From: Cellvibrio sp. UBA7661
GTDB lineage: Bacteria; Pseudomonadota; Gammaproteobacteria; Pseudomonadales; Cellvibrionaceae
Length of the DNA stretch: 64,000 nt
Reading direction: 5' to 3'
Assembly (NCBI GenBank): GCA_002483365.1
Contig: DLHT01000014.1
Coordinates: forward strand, 1-64,000
The notes under the pieces were generated by a model, which ran no database searches, was not told the DNA's origin, and saw nothing but the letters and a program-made list of their open reading frames with translations. The translations under genes and the position numbers were made by a program. Positions 17,701 through 25,766 of this stretch are shown here, piece after piece (the stretch's first letter is position 1; every line of letters starts with the position of its first letter).

Positions 17701-18324
17701 GTGAGTAAAAACTGGCAAGACATCACCATCGCCCTTGCGGGCATATTTCAGGCAACAGCAATGGTAGAGCAAGTTGCCAAAACCGGTTATGTACCACCAG
17801 ACACTTTCAAGTGCAGTATTGAGAGTGTGCTGGACCTCAACCCTGAATCAACCTTGGCTGTCTATGGCGGCAATATTGAAAATCTACGCAGCGGGCTTGA
17901 AGTTATGCGCGAGTTACTTCGCCCGGGAGCGCAGAAATATCGAGAGACATTGCGCTATGGACTCGGTGTACTTCATTTGCAGAAAAAACTGGCTGGCCGC
18001 CCCGACATGCTGAAAGTCATTGGCAGCCGCTTGGAGCAAGCGAAACAACAGGCCCAACATTTTTCGCCAACACATGACAATGTTATTGCCAATTTAGGAA
18101 CCCTCTACACCGAAACCTTAAGCACTTTCCAATTCCGCATTCAGGTCAATGGTGACTACAATTATTTACAACAGCAGCGTATCGCCAATCAAATACGCGC
18201 GCTTTTACTTGCAGCAGTACGTTCAGCAATTCTGTGGCGACAAGTAGGCGGTAATCGTTTGCAATTATTATTTTACCGCAAACATATCGCGCGACAGGTA
18301 GATGATCTTTTGCGTCGCATCTGA
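17701..18324 (+). CDS. hflD: High-frequency lysogenization protein HflD
   Basis: 207 residues, the usual HflD length. The opening NWQDITIALAGIFQATAMVEQVA and the SIESVLDLNPEST segment are characteristic. The protein is an all-helical peripheral membrane protein. In Escherichia coli its loss raises lambda lysogeny because it binds phage CII; its role in the cell itself is less clear. Translation starts at a GTG with AGAG upstream. The gene sits between mnmA (59 bases away) and purB (73 bases) in a conserved order. Confidence 0.94.
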   Translation: MSKNWQDITIALAGIFQATAMVEQVAKTGYVPPDTFKCSIESVLDLNPESTLAVYGGNIENLRSGLEVMRELLRPGAQKYRETLRYGLGVLHLQKKLAGRPDMLKVIGSRLEQAKQQAQHFSPTHDNVIANLGTLYTETLSTFQFRIQVNGDYNYLQQQRIANQIRALLLAAVRSAILWRQVGGNRLQLLFYRKHIARQVDDLLRRI

Positions 18325-18397
18325 TTTACCATCCATCGCAAACCTACAACACAGCAACCAGATTTATTTTCTTTTTTATTTTTTGCAGAGATCTACC

Positions 18398-19777
18398 ATG
18401 GATAATTCATTTACCTCACTTAGCGCCCTCAATGCTGTTTCCCCGGTTGATGGCCGCTATGGCAGTAAAACTATTGCGTTGCGCAGCATTTTCAGCGAAT
18501 TCGGTTTAATCCGTTTTCGTGTCGAAGTAGAAGTTCGCTGGTTGCAGCAATTGAGCAAGCATGCAGGCATTCCTGAAGTACCCGCATTCAGCTCTGCAAC
18601 CAATGCATTACTGGATTCAATTATCACCAATTTCAACGAGGCTGATGCACAAGCCGTTAAAGATATTGAGCGCACCACCAACCACGACGTAAAAGCGGTT
18701 GAATATTTTTTGAAAAAAAAATTCAAAGACAACACTGAGCTGGAAGCCGTGTTGGAGTTTGTGCACTTTGCTTGCACTTCAGAGGATATTAATAACCTCT
18801 CCCACGCATTGATGCTGCGCGAAGGCCGCAAAGTATTTATTAATGATGCTGAAGCAATTATCGATGGCATTGTAAAACTCGCACACGATTACGCAGCAGA
18901 TTCCATGTTATCGCGCACACACGGTCAAACCGCTTCACCCACTACTGTCGGTAAAGAAATGGCCAACGTAGCAGCACGCTTGCGTCGTCAATTAAAAACA
19001 GTTAAAGACGTTGAATTATTAGGGAAGATCAATGGTGCTGTCGGCAACTACAATGCCCACCTGTCTGCTTATCCACAAGTCGATTGGCAAACCAATGCCA
19101 AAGAGTTTGTTGAAAGCCTCGGATTGGCATGGAATCCTTATACAACCCAAATTGAGCCTCATGATTACATCGCCGAATTGTTTGATGCAATCGCACGCTT
19201 TAACACTATTGTGATCGACTTTAACCGCGACATTTGGGGCTACATCTCCCTTGGTTATTTCAAACAAAAAACGATTGTTGGCGAAGTAGGCTCATCGACC
19301 ATGCCGCACAAAGTCAATCCGATTGATTTTGAAAACTCCGAAGGTAACCTCGGAATTGCAAATGCAATTTTCACTCACCTTGCGCAAAAATTACCGATTT
19401 CACGCTGGCAGCGCGATCTGACTGACTCCACTGTACTTCGCAATATGGGCGTTGGTTTTGGTTACGGCATGATTGCTTACGCATCTACCCTTAAAGGTAT
19501 AAGCAAACTGGAAATTAACCGCACGCGCCTTGCAGAAGATCTGGATAATTCCTGGGAAGTATTGGCAGAACCTATCCAAACGATCATGCGTCGTTACAAC
19601 GTGCCCGAGCCTTACGAAAAATTAAAAGCATTGACTCGCGGACAAGCAATTACCCGCGAAGTATTGGCCGCCTTTGTGGAAACTCTGGATATTCCGGAAC
19701 ATGCCAAACAAACTATGCGCGACCTCACCCCAGCCAATTACATCGGCAATGCGATAGATCAAGCCAAAGCAATCTGA
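18398..19777 (+). CDS. purB: Adenylosuccinate lyase
   Basis: 459 residues. The fumarase/aspartase superfamily signature is present as SSTMPHKVNPIDFENSEGN, with the catalytic serine in its flexible loop, and the substrate-binding TSEDINN and SRTHGQTASPTTVGKE motifs are present. It cleaves SAICAR to AICAR and adenylosuccinate to AMP in purine synthesis. The ATG at 18398 (MDNSFTSLSALNAV) matches the normal family N terminus. A longer open frame overlapping hflD is not used. A strong terminator follows at once. Confidence 0.97.
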   Translation: MDNSFTSLSALNAVSPVDGRYGSKTIALRSIFSEFGLIRFRVEVEVRWLQQLSKHAGIPEVPAFSSATNALLDSIITNFNEADAQAVKDIERTTNHDVKAVEYFLKKKFKDNTELEAVLEFVHFACTSEDINNLSHALMLREGRKVFINDAEAIIDGIVKLAHDYAADSMLSRTHGQTASPTTVGKEMANVAARLRRQLKTVKDVELLGKINGAVGNYNAHLSAYPQVDWQTNAKEFVESLGLAWNPYTTQIEPHDYIAELFDAIARFNTIVIDFNRDIWGYISLGYFKQKTIVGEVGSSTMPHKVNPIDFENSEGNLGIANAIFTHLAQKLPISRWQRDLTDSTVLRNMGVGFGYGMIAYASTLKGISKLEINRTRLAEDLDNSWEVLAEPIQTIMRRYNVPEPYEKLKALTRGQAITREVLAAFVETLDIPEHAKQTMRDLTPANYIGNAIDQAKAI

Positions 19778-19784
19778 ATTGTGA

Positions 19785-19816
19785 AAAAATAAGGGCTCTA
19801 TAGAGCCCTTATTTTT
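19785..19816 (+). terminator. Intrinsic terminator after purB
   Basis: A near-perfect palindrome, AATAAGGGCTC/GAGCCCTTATT with a TATA centre, has A and T runs outside the stem. It ends the nudJ-mnmA-hflD-purB block. Confidence 0.92.
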
Positions 19817-19870
19817 GAGATGTATTTTGTTTATCTTTATCCGACACCATCGTGAAATCTTGAGATGGTC

Positions 19871-19902
19871 GTGTTGGGGTTCGCAAGCTCACTCCAACCT
19901 AC
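19871..19902. repeat. REP-like palindromic element
   Basis: An imperfect hairpin, GTTGG.GT...AC.CCAAC, around a GCAAGC centre runs on into CTACA. It closely resembles the widespread proteobacterial intergenic repeat written GTTGGGTTTCGC...CAACCCAACCTACA, which is moved by RAYT (REP-associated tyrosine) transposases. Only one copy is seen in the window, and no transposase is near. It lies between the purB terminator and roxA, in the leader of roxA. Confidence 0.5.
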
Positions 19903-19925
19903 ATATCACTTTCCAGGTATTGAAA

Positions 19926-21080
19926 ATGACAACACCACTCACCCATCTTGGCGATATGCCCATCGAAGAATTCCTGCGCGATTATTGGCAAAAAAAACCA
20001 CTGCTTATTCGCAATGCATTTCCCGGTTTTGAGTCACCAATCTCTCCAGATGAATTGGCAGGTCTGGCGCTGGAGGAAGAAGTTGAATCGCGTATCGTAT
20101 TAGAAAATGGCACTACCCCCTGGGAATTGCGCAATGGCCCATTTGATGAAAAAACCTTTGAACAATTACCCGAAACAGAATGGACCTTATTGGTTCAAGC
20201 CGTCGATCAATGGGTACCAGAAGCCAATCAACTGCTGGATCATTTTCGTTTTATCCCAAATTGGCGACTGGATGATTTAATGATTAGCTACGCTCCAGAT
20301 AAAGGTGGTGTTGGCCCACACTTTGACTACTACGATGTGTTTTTGCTGCAAGGTTTGGGCAAACGCCATTGGAAAATCGGCCAGATGTGCGACAGCAATT
20401 CACCGCGTGTTGAAGGCACACGCCTGAAAATTCTCAGCGAATTTCACACCACCGATGAGTGGGTATTGGAACCAGGCGACATGCTTTATATTCCCCCTGG
20501 CATTGCTCACTGGGGTAACGCGCAGGGAGACGATTGCATGACCTACTCTATCGGTTTTCGCGCGCCCAGCCATGCCGATATTATTTCCGAAATCGGTCAG
20601 GAAATTGCGCTGTCTGTTGAAGACGATTTGCGCTATACCGACCCCGATTTAACACTGCAAGATAACCCCGGGGAAATCAGCGCAAAAGCGATTGATCAAG
20701 TCCGCGATATTGTTCTTCAGCATCTCACCCAAGAAAAAATTGCGTTCTGGTTTGGGAAGTTTATGACCGAGCGCAAATACCTTGAGCACACGCAGGAAGA
20801 GCCGTTGGATATAGATGCCGATGAATGGCAGGCTGCACTGGCTGATGGTGAATTGCTTTGGCGTCATCCATCTGCACGACTTGCGTTTCACAGCGATGAA
20901 AAAGGCACCTTGCTGTTTGCTGATGGCGAAGCAATTTGCTGTTCGCGCCAACTGGCTGAGCTAGTATGTAAAGAGGTGGAAATTAGCTGGAACGATATCA
21001 AAGCACTGGTACAAGATGCCGTTGACCGTGCTGCGATTACCCAGCTGATCAATCAGGAAACCCTGTTAGTTGACGAATAG
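19926..21080 (+). CDS. roxA: Ribosomal protein uL16 3-hydroxylase RoxA (YcfD), JmjC/cupin-4 family
   Basis: 384 residues, close to the 373 of Escherichia coli YcfD. The Fe(II) site of this 2-oxoglutarate oxygenase is visible as His132 and Asp134 (GPHFDYYD) and His195 (PPGIAHWG). It hydroxylates an arginine of ribosomal protein uL16. The C-terminal winged-helix-like region follows. The ATG at 19926 has AGG upstream and gives MTTPLTHLGDMPIEEFL, the normal start. Downstream are a GNAT gene and a DUF7931 gene in close series. Confidence 0.94.
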   Translation: MTTPLTHLGDMPIEEFLRDYWQKKPLLIRNAFPGFESPISPDELAGLALEEEVESRIVLENGTTPWELRNGPFDEKTFEQLPETEWTLLVQAVDQWVPEANQLLDHFRFIPNWRLDDLMISYAPDKGGVGPHFDYYDVFLLQGLGKRHWKIGQMCDSNSPRVEGTRLKILSEFHTTDEWVLEPGDMLYIPPGIAHWGNAQGDDCMTYSIGFRAPSHADIISEIGQEIALSVEDDLRYTDPDLTLQDNPGEISAKAIDQVRDIVLQHLTQEKIAFWFGKFMTERKYLEHTQEEPLDIDADEWQAALADGELLWRHPSARLAFHSDEKGTLLFADGEAICCSRQLAELVCKEVEISWNDIKALVQDAVDRAAITQLINQETLLVDE

Positions 21081-21142
21081 GGAAATCCAGGGTGGGTAAC
21101 GCGTCCGCATACCCACCTATCCCTGAATATGGCCGTACGTTT

Positions 21143-21610
21143 ATGCATGAAATAATAGTCACCGACTGGCATACACATTCAAGGGAACTGGCTGATATAC
21201 GAATTGACGTTTTTATAAAAGAGCAACAAATAACAGCTGAAGATGAATGGGACGAGCTGGATGAAACCGCCACCCATTTTCTGGTTTACAAAGATTCCAT
21301 CCCTATTGCCTGTGCCCGCCTGTTTATTGATGAACACAATGGACAACCGTGTTTCCATATAGGGCGTGTAGCTGTATTAAAATCATTTCGGAAACAGGGA
21401 ATTGGGCATCAATTAATGGAGTTTATTGTGGCGCACTGCGTTAAAACAGCGCCTCACCCTATTCATTTAAATGCTCAACTTGAGCGCTGCACATTTTATC
21501 AGCATCTTGGCTTTATTGCACAAGGCGATATATTCATCGATGCAGGAATCCCACATGTCAGTATGTTTTTACACATACCTGCCCTGTTGACTCCTGAATC
21601 TTCATCGTAA
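21143..21610 (+). CDS. GNAT family N-acetyltransferase
   Basis: 155 residues from the ATG at 21143. The acetyl-CoA-binding motif A is RVAVLKSFRKQGIGHQLM. The order of elements, with RIDVFIKEQQITAEDEWDE early, resembles the ElaA/YjcF group. The acceptor substrate is unknown. A GTG at 21092 would add 17 residues but carries no motif. The gene lies 62 bases after roxA and 14 before the DUF7931 gene, so all three may be on one transcript. Confidence 0.88.
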   Translation: MHEIIVTDWHTHSRELADIRIDVFIKEQQITAEDEWDELDETATHFLVYKDSIPIACARLFIDEHNGQPCFHIGRVAVLKSFRKQGIGHQLMEFIVAHCVKTAPHPIHLNAQLERCTFYQHLGFIAQGDIFIDAGIPHVSMFLHIPALLTPESSS

Positions 21611-21624
21611 TAGGACGCTTGGAT

Positions 21625-22125
21625 ATGGCTGAACAATCTACTGTCAGTGATCAACTCTGGCTATTGGAAGGGATCGCGGATTTTCGCGAGCATAGCTTGA
21701 AAATTGTTGCACAAAGCAGGCGCAGCATTGCCATACTGACCTATGATGTGGACTCACAAGTCTATGGCACTAATGATTTTGTCCAGATGCTATCAACGTT
21801 TGTCCGTTCAAGCCGCAATGCCCAGGTACAAATTCTGGTAAAAGATACCAAAATAGCGATTGAGACAAGCCATCCACTGATACGTTTAGCACAACGCCTC
21901 TCATCCAAAATTATCGTGCGTAAAATGACCGTAGAGCCCAACAATAAAGAGATGGGTTTTCTACTCGCCGATAACGATAAATTGCTTTATAAAAACGATG
22001 ATTTGTTACATCGCGGCTTTGCTAATTACGCCGCTATCCGTGAAGTTAAGCCATTACGTGAAGAGTTTAATTATCTATGGCAGTACGGTGAGCCGGAGCC
22101 AGAATTTCAGGTTCTGCATATCTAA
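21625..22125 (+). CDS. DUF7931 family protein (phospholipase-D-like fold suspected)
   Basis: 166 residues. It resembles proteins found next to GNAT genes in Pseudomonas and relatives, annotated DUF7931. The body has alternating strands and helices (RRSIAILTYDVDSQVYG, then AQVQILVKDTK), like half of a phospholipase D fold, but the HKD catalytic motif is absent. Function is unknown; the pairing with the acetyltransferase gene is the only clue. The ATG at 21625 has TTGGA just upstream. Confidence 0.75.
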   Translation: MAEQSTVSDQLWLLEGIADFREHSLKIVAQSRRSIAILTYDVDSQVYGTNDFVQMLSTFVRSSRNAQVQILVKDTKIAIETSHPLIRLAQRLSSKIIVRKMTVEPNNKEMGFLLADNDKLLYKNDDLLHRGFANYAAIREVKPLREEFNYLWQYGEPEPEFQVLHI

Positions 22126-22474
22126 GTATCAAATGCCACTTAAAAACGGTGGCGAAACTTCACAAGACGCAAAAAAAGCGTTTTTTCCCCGAAAGCCCCG
22201 CTGTTTTTTGTTGCCGATTGGTTTTTTATCCTATATATATAGCGTCAATCCGTATTTGAAGGTGTTTAAACCTGTAAATACAGGGGTTTTTCGATACTTA
22301 AGAAGTTCGTTAATGCTACATGCAGTATTGTCTGGATTTGCCAAACCCTGACGTCCGTGTTGGTTGCTGTTTATATTCTGCTGTTTGTATAAGTAATCTA
22401 CATAAATTGTTACACGAGCATCTTTGTTTAAAAGATAAGCATACCCACTGTTAATTAAAAAGAAGGAATCCAAA
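22126..22474. other. Spacer upstream of the HU-like gene (about 350 bases)
   Basis: No gene is supported here. Near 22268-22292 is a small hairpin, CCTGT/ACAGG, followed by T5, a possible terminator for the preceding gene. A candidate promoter for the HU-like gene lies at 22364-22393, and the rest is A/T-rich leader. Confidence 0.45.
22364..22393 (+). promoter_or_regulatory. Candidate promoter of the HU-like gene
   Basis: TTGCTG and TATAAG are separated by 18 bases, about 80 bases before the gene. The match is only moderate. Confidence 0.35.
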
Positions 22475-22939
22475 ATGGCCGCAAAAAAACCTGCCGCTCC
22501 TAAAGCTGCTGCTAAAAAAGCGCCTGCCGCTAAAGCTGCTCCGAAAGCCGTTGCAAAGAAAGCACCAGCACCAAAAGCTGCTGCCAAAAAAGCACCCGCT
22601 GCAAAAGCTGCACCTGCTGTTGTTAAACCAATTGCTGAACGTCAAAACAAAACTCAAATGTTGCAACAAATTTCCGATGCAACTGCACTGAACAAAAAAC
22701 AAGTTCAGGCTGTACTGGATGAGCTGACTAACATCATCGAAGGCCACATCAAAAAGAAAGGTGTTGGTGAGTTCGTGCTGCCAGGCCTGCTAAAAATCAC
22801 CACAGTGAAAAAGCCTGCCACCAAGGCACGTAAAGGTATCAATCCTTTCACTGGTGAAGAAGTGATGTTCAAAGCTAAACCAGCTAGCACTTCTGTAAAA
22901 GTGCGCCCACTGAAAAAGCTGAAAGAATTCGCTGTTTAA
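22475..22939 (+). CDS. HU-family DNA-binding protein with histone-H1-like N-terminal arm
   Basis: 154 residues in two parts. Residues 1-50 are almost only Ala, Lys and Pro, built from repeats of the type KAAAKKAPAAKA, like eukaryotic histone H1 tails and AlgP of Pseudomonas. Residues 55-154 are an HU/IHF-type domain (QNKTQMLQQISDATALNKKQ, GVGEFVLPGLLKI, then the arm region ARKGINPFTGEEVMFKAKP). It should bind and compact DNA, the arm adding charge-based contacts. The ATG at 22475 has a strong AGAAGGA site. A strong terminator follows 20 bases after the stop, so it is a single-gene unit. Confidence 0.92.
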   Translation: MAAKKPAAPKAAAKKAPAAKAAPKAVAKKAPAPKAAAKKAPAAKAAPAVVKPIAERQNKTQMLQQISDATALNKKQVQAVLDELTNIIEGHIKKKGVGEFVLPGLLKITTVKKPATKARKGINPFTGEEVMFKAKPASTSVKVRPLKKLKEFAV

Positions 22940-22961
22940 CTGAACGGCAATTCATCTATAT

Positions 22962-22988
22962 AAAAAACCCCGCGCTGCGGGGTTTTTT
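22962..22988. terminator. Bidirectional terminator between HU-like and HIT genes
   Basis: A 12-pair stem, AAAAAACCCCGC/GCGGGGTTTTTT, around a three-base loop serves two convergent genes. Confidence 0.93.
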
Positions 22989-23005
22989 ATGCGCAGTGAT
23001 TTCAT

Positions 23006-23428
23006 CTACAAGATCGTAAAACCCTCTCCCACCAACGCATTTTGTAACCGCTTGATGCGCTCTGAAAGCTCTTCCGGATCATAATCCTTTGCTGGTAATT
23101 TTCCCCATATCGGTTGCGGCCAAGCCGGATCATCGGTAAACCGTGCGATATGATGCACATGCAATTGACGAACAACATTCCCCAGTGCCGCGACGTTCAT
23201 TTTGTCCGCATCAAACAAGCTCGTCATAACCTCTGACAAACGGCACGACTCGCGGATCAATTGCAGCTGCTCATCTTCAGTTAAATGGTGGATTTCGTAG
23301 ATGTCCTCCCGCTTGGGCACCAGAATGCACCAAGGGTAATTGGCATCCCGGCTAAGCAGTAATAATGAAAGATCGAACTCACCAATGACGGTGGAATCCT
23401 GGGCGAGACGTGGATGTAATTCAAACAT
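23006..23428 (-). CDS. HIT domain protein
   Basis: 140 residues of the histidine triad superfamily, nucleotide hydrolases and transferases. The histidine motif is QLHVHHIARF, shorter than the classical HxHxHxx but the normal form in this gammaproteobacterial subgroup, where it is followed by DPAWP...WG as here. Substrate is unknown. The start at 23428 (MFELHPRLAQDS) has AAAAGGA upstream; an 18-codon extension is possible but lacks such a site. The gene is divergent from proS. Confidence 0.9.
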   Translation of the reverse strand: MFELHPRLAQDSTVIGEFDLSLLLLSRDANYPWCILVPKREDIYEIHHLTEDEQLQLIRESCRLSEVMTSLFDADKMNVAALGNVVRQLHVHHIARFTDDPAWPQPIWGKLPAKDYDPEELSERIKRLQNALVGEGFTIL

Positions 23429-23576
23429 GGTTGTTATCCTTTTGGTTAACGCAAAGTTGCCAGTACTGGGACTCAAAAACACACAGGAAATTCACTTTCC
23501 CGATGCTATACCAATACTCTTAACCACCGTAGAATAGGCAGCTTTCAACCATTATAGCCACCAAGAAGTCATCACT

Positions 23577-25304
23577 ATGCGTTCCAGCCGATTTTTAATT
23601 GCTACTCTCAAGGAAACACCCGCGGATGCGGAAGTTATCAGCCATAAATTGATGTTACGTGCGGGCATGATCCGCAAGATGGCCTCCGGCCTCTACAACT
23701 GGCTCCCGCTTGGTCTTCGCGTGTTGCGTAAAGTGGAAAAAATCGTGCGCGAGGAAATGGACAAATCCGGTGCACAGGAAGTGTTGATGCCCGTGGTACA
23801 ACCTGCAGAATTGTGGGAAGAATCTGGCCGCTGGCAGCAATATGGCCCCGAACTATTGCGTATGAGTGATCGCCATGAGCGCCCTTTTTGCTTGGGACCA
23901 ACCCATGAAGAAGTGATTACCGATTTGATCCGCAACGAAATCAAAAGCTACAAACAATTACCCGCTAATTTTTATCAAATCCAAACTAAATTCCGCGATG
24001 AAATTCGCCCGCGTTTTGGGGTAATGCGTTCACGTGAATTTATCATGAAAGATGCCTACTCCTTTCACACCAGCCACGAGTCCCTGCAACAAACTTACGA
24101 TGTAATGCACGCTACCTATTGCAGCATTTTCACGCGCTTGGGCTTGCAGTTCCGTCCGGTACTGGCCGATACAGGCTCCATCGGTGGCGCATTCTCTCAT
24201 GAGTTCCATGTGCTGGCCGAGAGCGGTGAAGATGACATTGCTTTCAGTAACGGTAGCGATTATGCAGCAAACATTGAAAAAGCAGAGGCATTGCCACCAA
24301 CCACACCACGCCCTGCGCCACAGCATCTGATGCAAGAGGTCGCAACGCCTGGTAAACATTCTATTGATGATGTTGCTGAATTCCTGAAAGTGTCACCGCA
24401 ACAAACGGTCAAAACCCTGATTGTGCTGGGCGAGGTACGCGCAGACAAAACCCAACCTCTGGTTGCATTAGTCCTGCGCGGCGATCACGAGCTCAATGAA
24501 ATCAAGGCAGAAAAATTAACAGGTATTGCATCACCACTGACACTCGCTCCCGAGGCTCGTATCAAAGCAGAATTGGGTGTTGGCATAGGATCGATTGGCC
24601 CTGTCGGACTCACAATTCCTGTGATTGTTGACCACGCAGCGGCTCATCTTGCTGATTTCGTCTGCGGAGCAAACAAAGATGGTTTCCATTTAACCGGTGT
24701 TAATTGGGAGCGCGATGCACAAGCGCCATTGGTGGCAGATATCCGTAACGTTGTTACTGGGGACCCGAGCCCCTGTGGCAAAGGCTCATTGGAAATTAAA
24801 CGCGGTATTGAAGTCGGTCATATTTTCCAATTGGGCACCAAATACTCTGAAGCCATGAAAGCCAGAGTGCTTGATGAAAATGGCAAAGAGCAAACCATGA
24901 TTATGGGTTGTTATGGTATCGGTGTTACTCGCGTCGTCGCGTCTGCGATAGAACAAAACTTTGATGAAAACGGCATTATCTGGCCAGATTCAATTGCGCC
25001 TTTCCATGTAGCAATTGTGCCGATCAATATCGGTAAATCTGAAGTGGTAGCGAGTAAAAGCGAGGAGCTTTATGCCGAGTTGACAAAAGCCGGTTTCGAC
25101 GTTTTGTTTATGGACGATGAAAAAGCGCGTCTGGGTGGAATGCTGGCTGATACAGACCTCATGGGCATCCCACATCGCATCGTGATCGGCGATCGCGGTC
25201 TCGAGGCGGGAACGATTGAATATAAAGGCCGCCGCGATGCAGAAAAACAGGAAATCGCCATTAACGATATCCTAGCCTTCTTGCGGAATCGTATTACGGT
25301 CTAA
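23577..25304 (+). CDS. proS: Prolyl-tRNA synthetase
   Basis: 575 residues, the bacterial type with an editing (INS) domain inserted between class II motifs 2 and 3. The opening MRSSRFLIATLKETPADAEV and motif 2 (QIQTKFRDEIRPRFGVMRSREF) are typical, motif 3 is in GCYGIGVTRVVASAIEQ, and a C-terminal anticodon-binding domain follows. It charges tRNA-Pro and removes mischarged alanine. It is a single-gene unit, divergent from the HIT gene and ended by a strong hairpin. Confidence 0.97.
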   Translation: MRSSRFLIATLKETPADAEVISHKLMLRAGMIRKMASGLYNWLPLGLRVLRKVEKIVREEMDKSGAQEVLMPVVQPAELWEESGRWQQYGPELLRMSDRHERPFCLGPTHEEVITDLIRNEIKSYKQLPANFYQIQTKFRDEIRPRFGVMRSREFIMKDAYSFHTSHESLQQTYDVMHATYCSIFTRLGLQFRPVLADTGSIGGAFSHEFHVLAESGEDDIAFSNGSDYAANIEKAEALPPTTPRPAPQHLMQEVATPGKHSIDDVAEFLKVSPQQTVKTLIVLGEVRADKTQPLVALVLRGDHELNEIKAEKLTGIASPLTLAPEARIKAELGVGIGSIGPVGLTIPVIVDHAAAHLADFVCGANKDGFHLTGVNWERDAQAPLVADIRNVVTGDPSPCGKGSLEIKRGIEVGHIFQLGTKYSEAMKARVLDENGKEQTMIMGCYGIGVTRVVASAIEQNFDENGIIWPDSIAPFHVAIVPINIGKSEVVASKSEELYAELTKAGFDVLFMDDEKARLGGMLADTDLMGIPHRIVIGDRGLEAGTIEYKGRRDAEKQEIAINDILAFLRNRITV

Positions 25305-25327
25305 TTCATCTGATTTCCCGCATCGAT

Positions 25328-25367
25328 AAAAAGGCGATTACCGTGTGGTAATCGCCTTTTTATTTTT
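25328..25367 (+). terminator. Intrinsic terminator after proS
   Basis: A 14-pair stem (AAAAGGCGATTACC and its complement) with a GTGT loop and a following T-rich run lies 24 bases after the stop codon. Confidence 0.92.
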
Positions 25368-25596
25368 AAAAGAGCACCGCTCTTTTGCTCGCAAGTATAA
25401 CTGCGGCTTGAAACTTGCCTCTTTTCCAAAAGTCGAACAACGCAACGCTTTAACGTTTCACATCTTCCATAAAAAATGGGACTGTCCTACTCAGGATAAT
25501 TATCCAAACTTCACCGCTATAAAATTCCCACTTTACGCAAACCACTGGCACCCTTTAAAGCCTGTGACGCAGCCTGCAATTATCAAATTCACCGAA

Positions 25597-25610
25597 TGAT
25601 AACGTTGTCA
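25597..25610. promoter_or_regulatory. LacI-type operator upstream of the metalloprotease gene
   Basis: TGATAACGTTGTCA matches TGACAACGTTGTCA at 13 of 14 positions, and the symmetry extends one base further on each side (A...T). It is the same motif as the two sites in front of the chitinase and the best copy in the window. Confidence 0.65.
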
Positions 25611-25766
25611 TCCGCTTGGTTAGCAACACTAATCGATTTGCCATAAACGAAATCGGCAGCTGTTGCCTGTTGTCCCTCGCACAACCGGCATCCAATCCTT
25701 GGGCGATTGGAATCGCCGTCTTTTCGCATTCAAAGACTCATCACACAATAATTAAGAGGAAATGCA

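Larger units (their letters stand above)
25305..25766. other. Spacer between proS and the metalloprotease gene (about 460 bases)
   Basis: It contains the proS terminator and the LacI-type palindrome at 25597-25610, and ends in a leader with AAGAGGA before the protease ATG. I see no gene and no clear consensus promoter, although the promoter should lie close to the palindrome, about 170 bases before the ATG. Confidence 0.5.

Noticed and set aside
18302..18397. Extended N terminus of PurB overlapping hflD
   Set aside because: The extension is hydrophobic and unlike the family. The ATG at 18398 gives the normal start.
23130..23165. HIT protein with a broken histidine triad
   Set aside because: QLHVHHIAR is the normal form of the motif in this gammaproteobacterial subgroup, with the usual DPAWP following.
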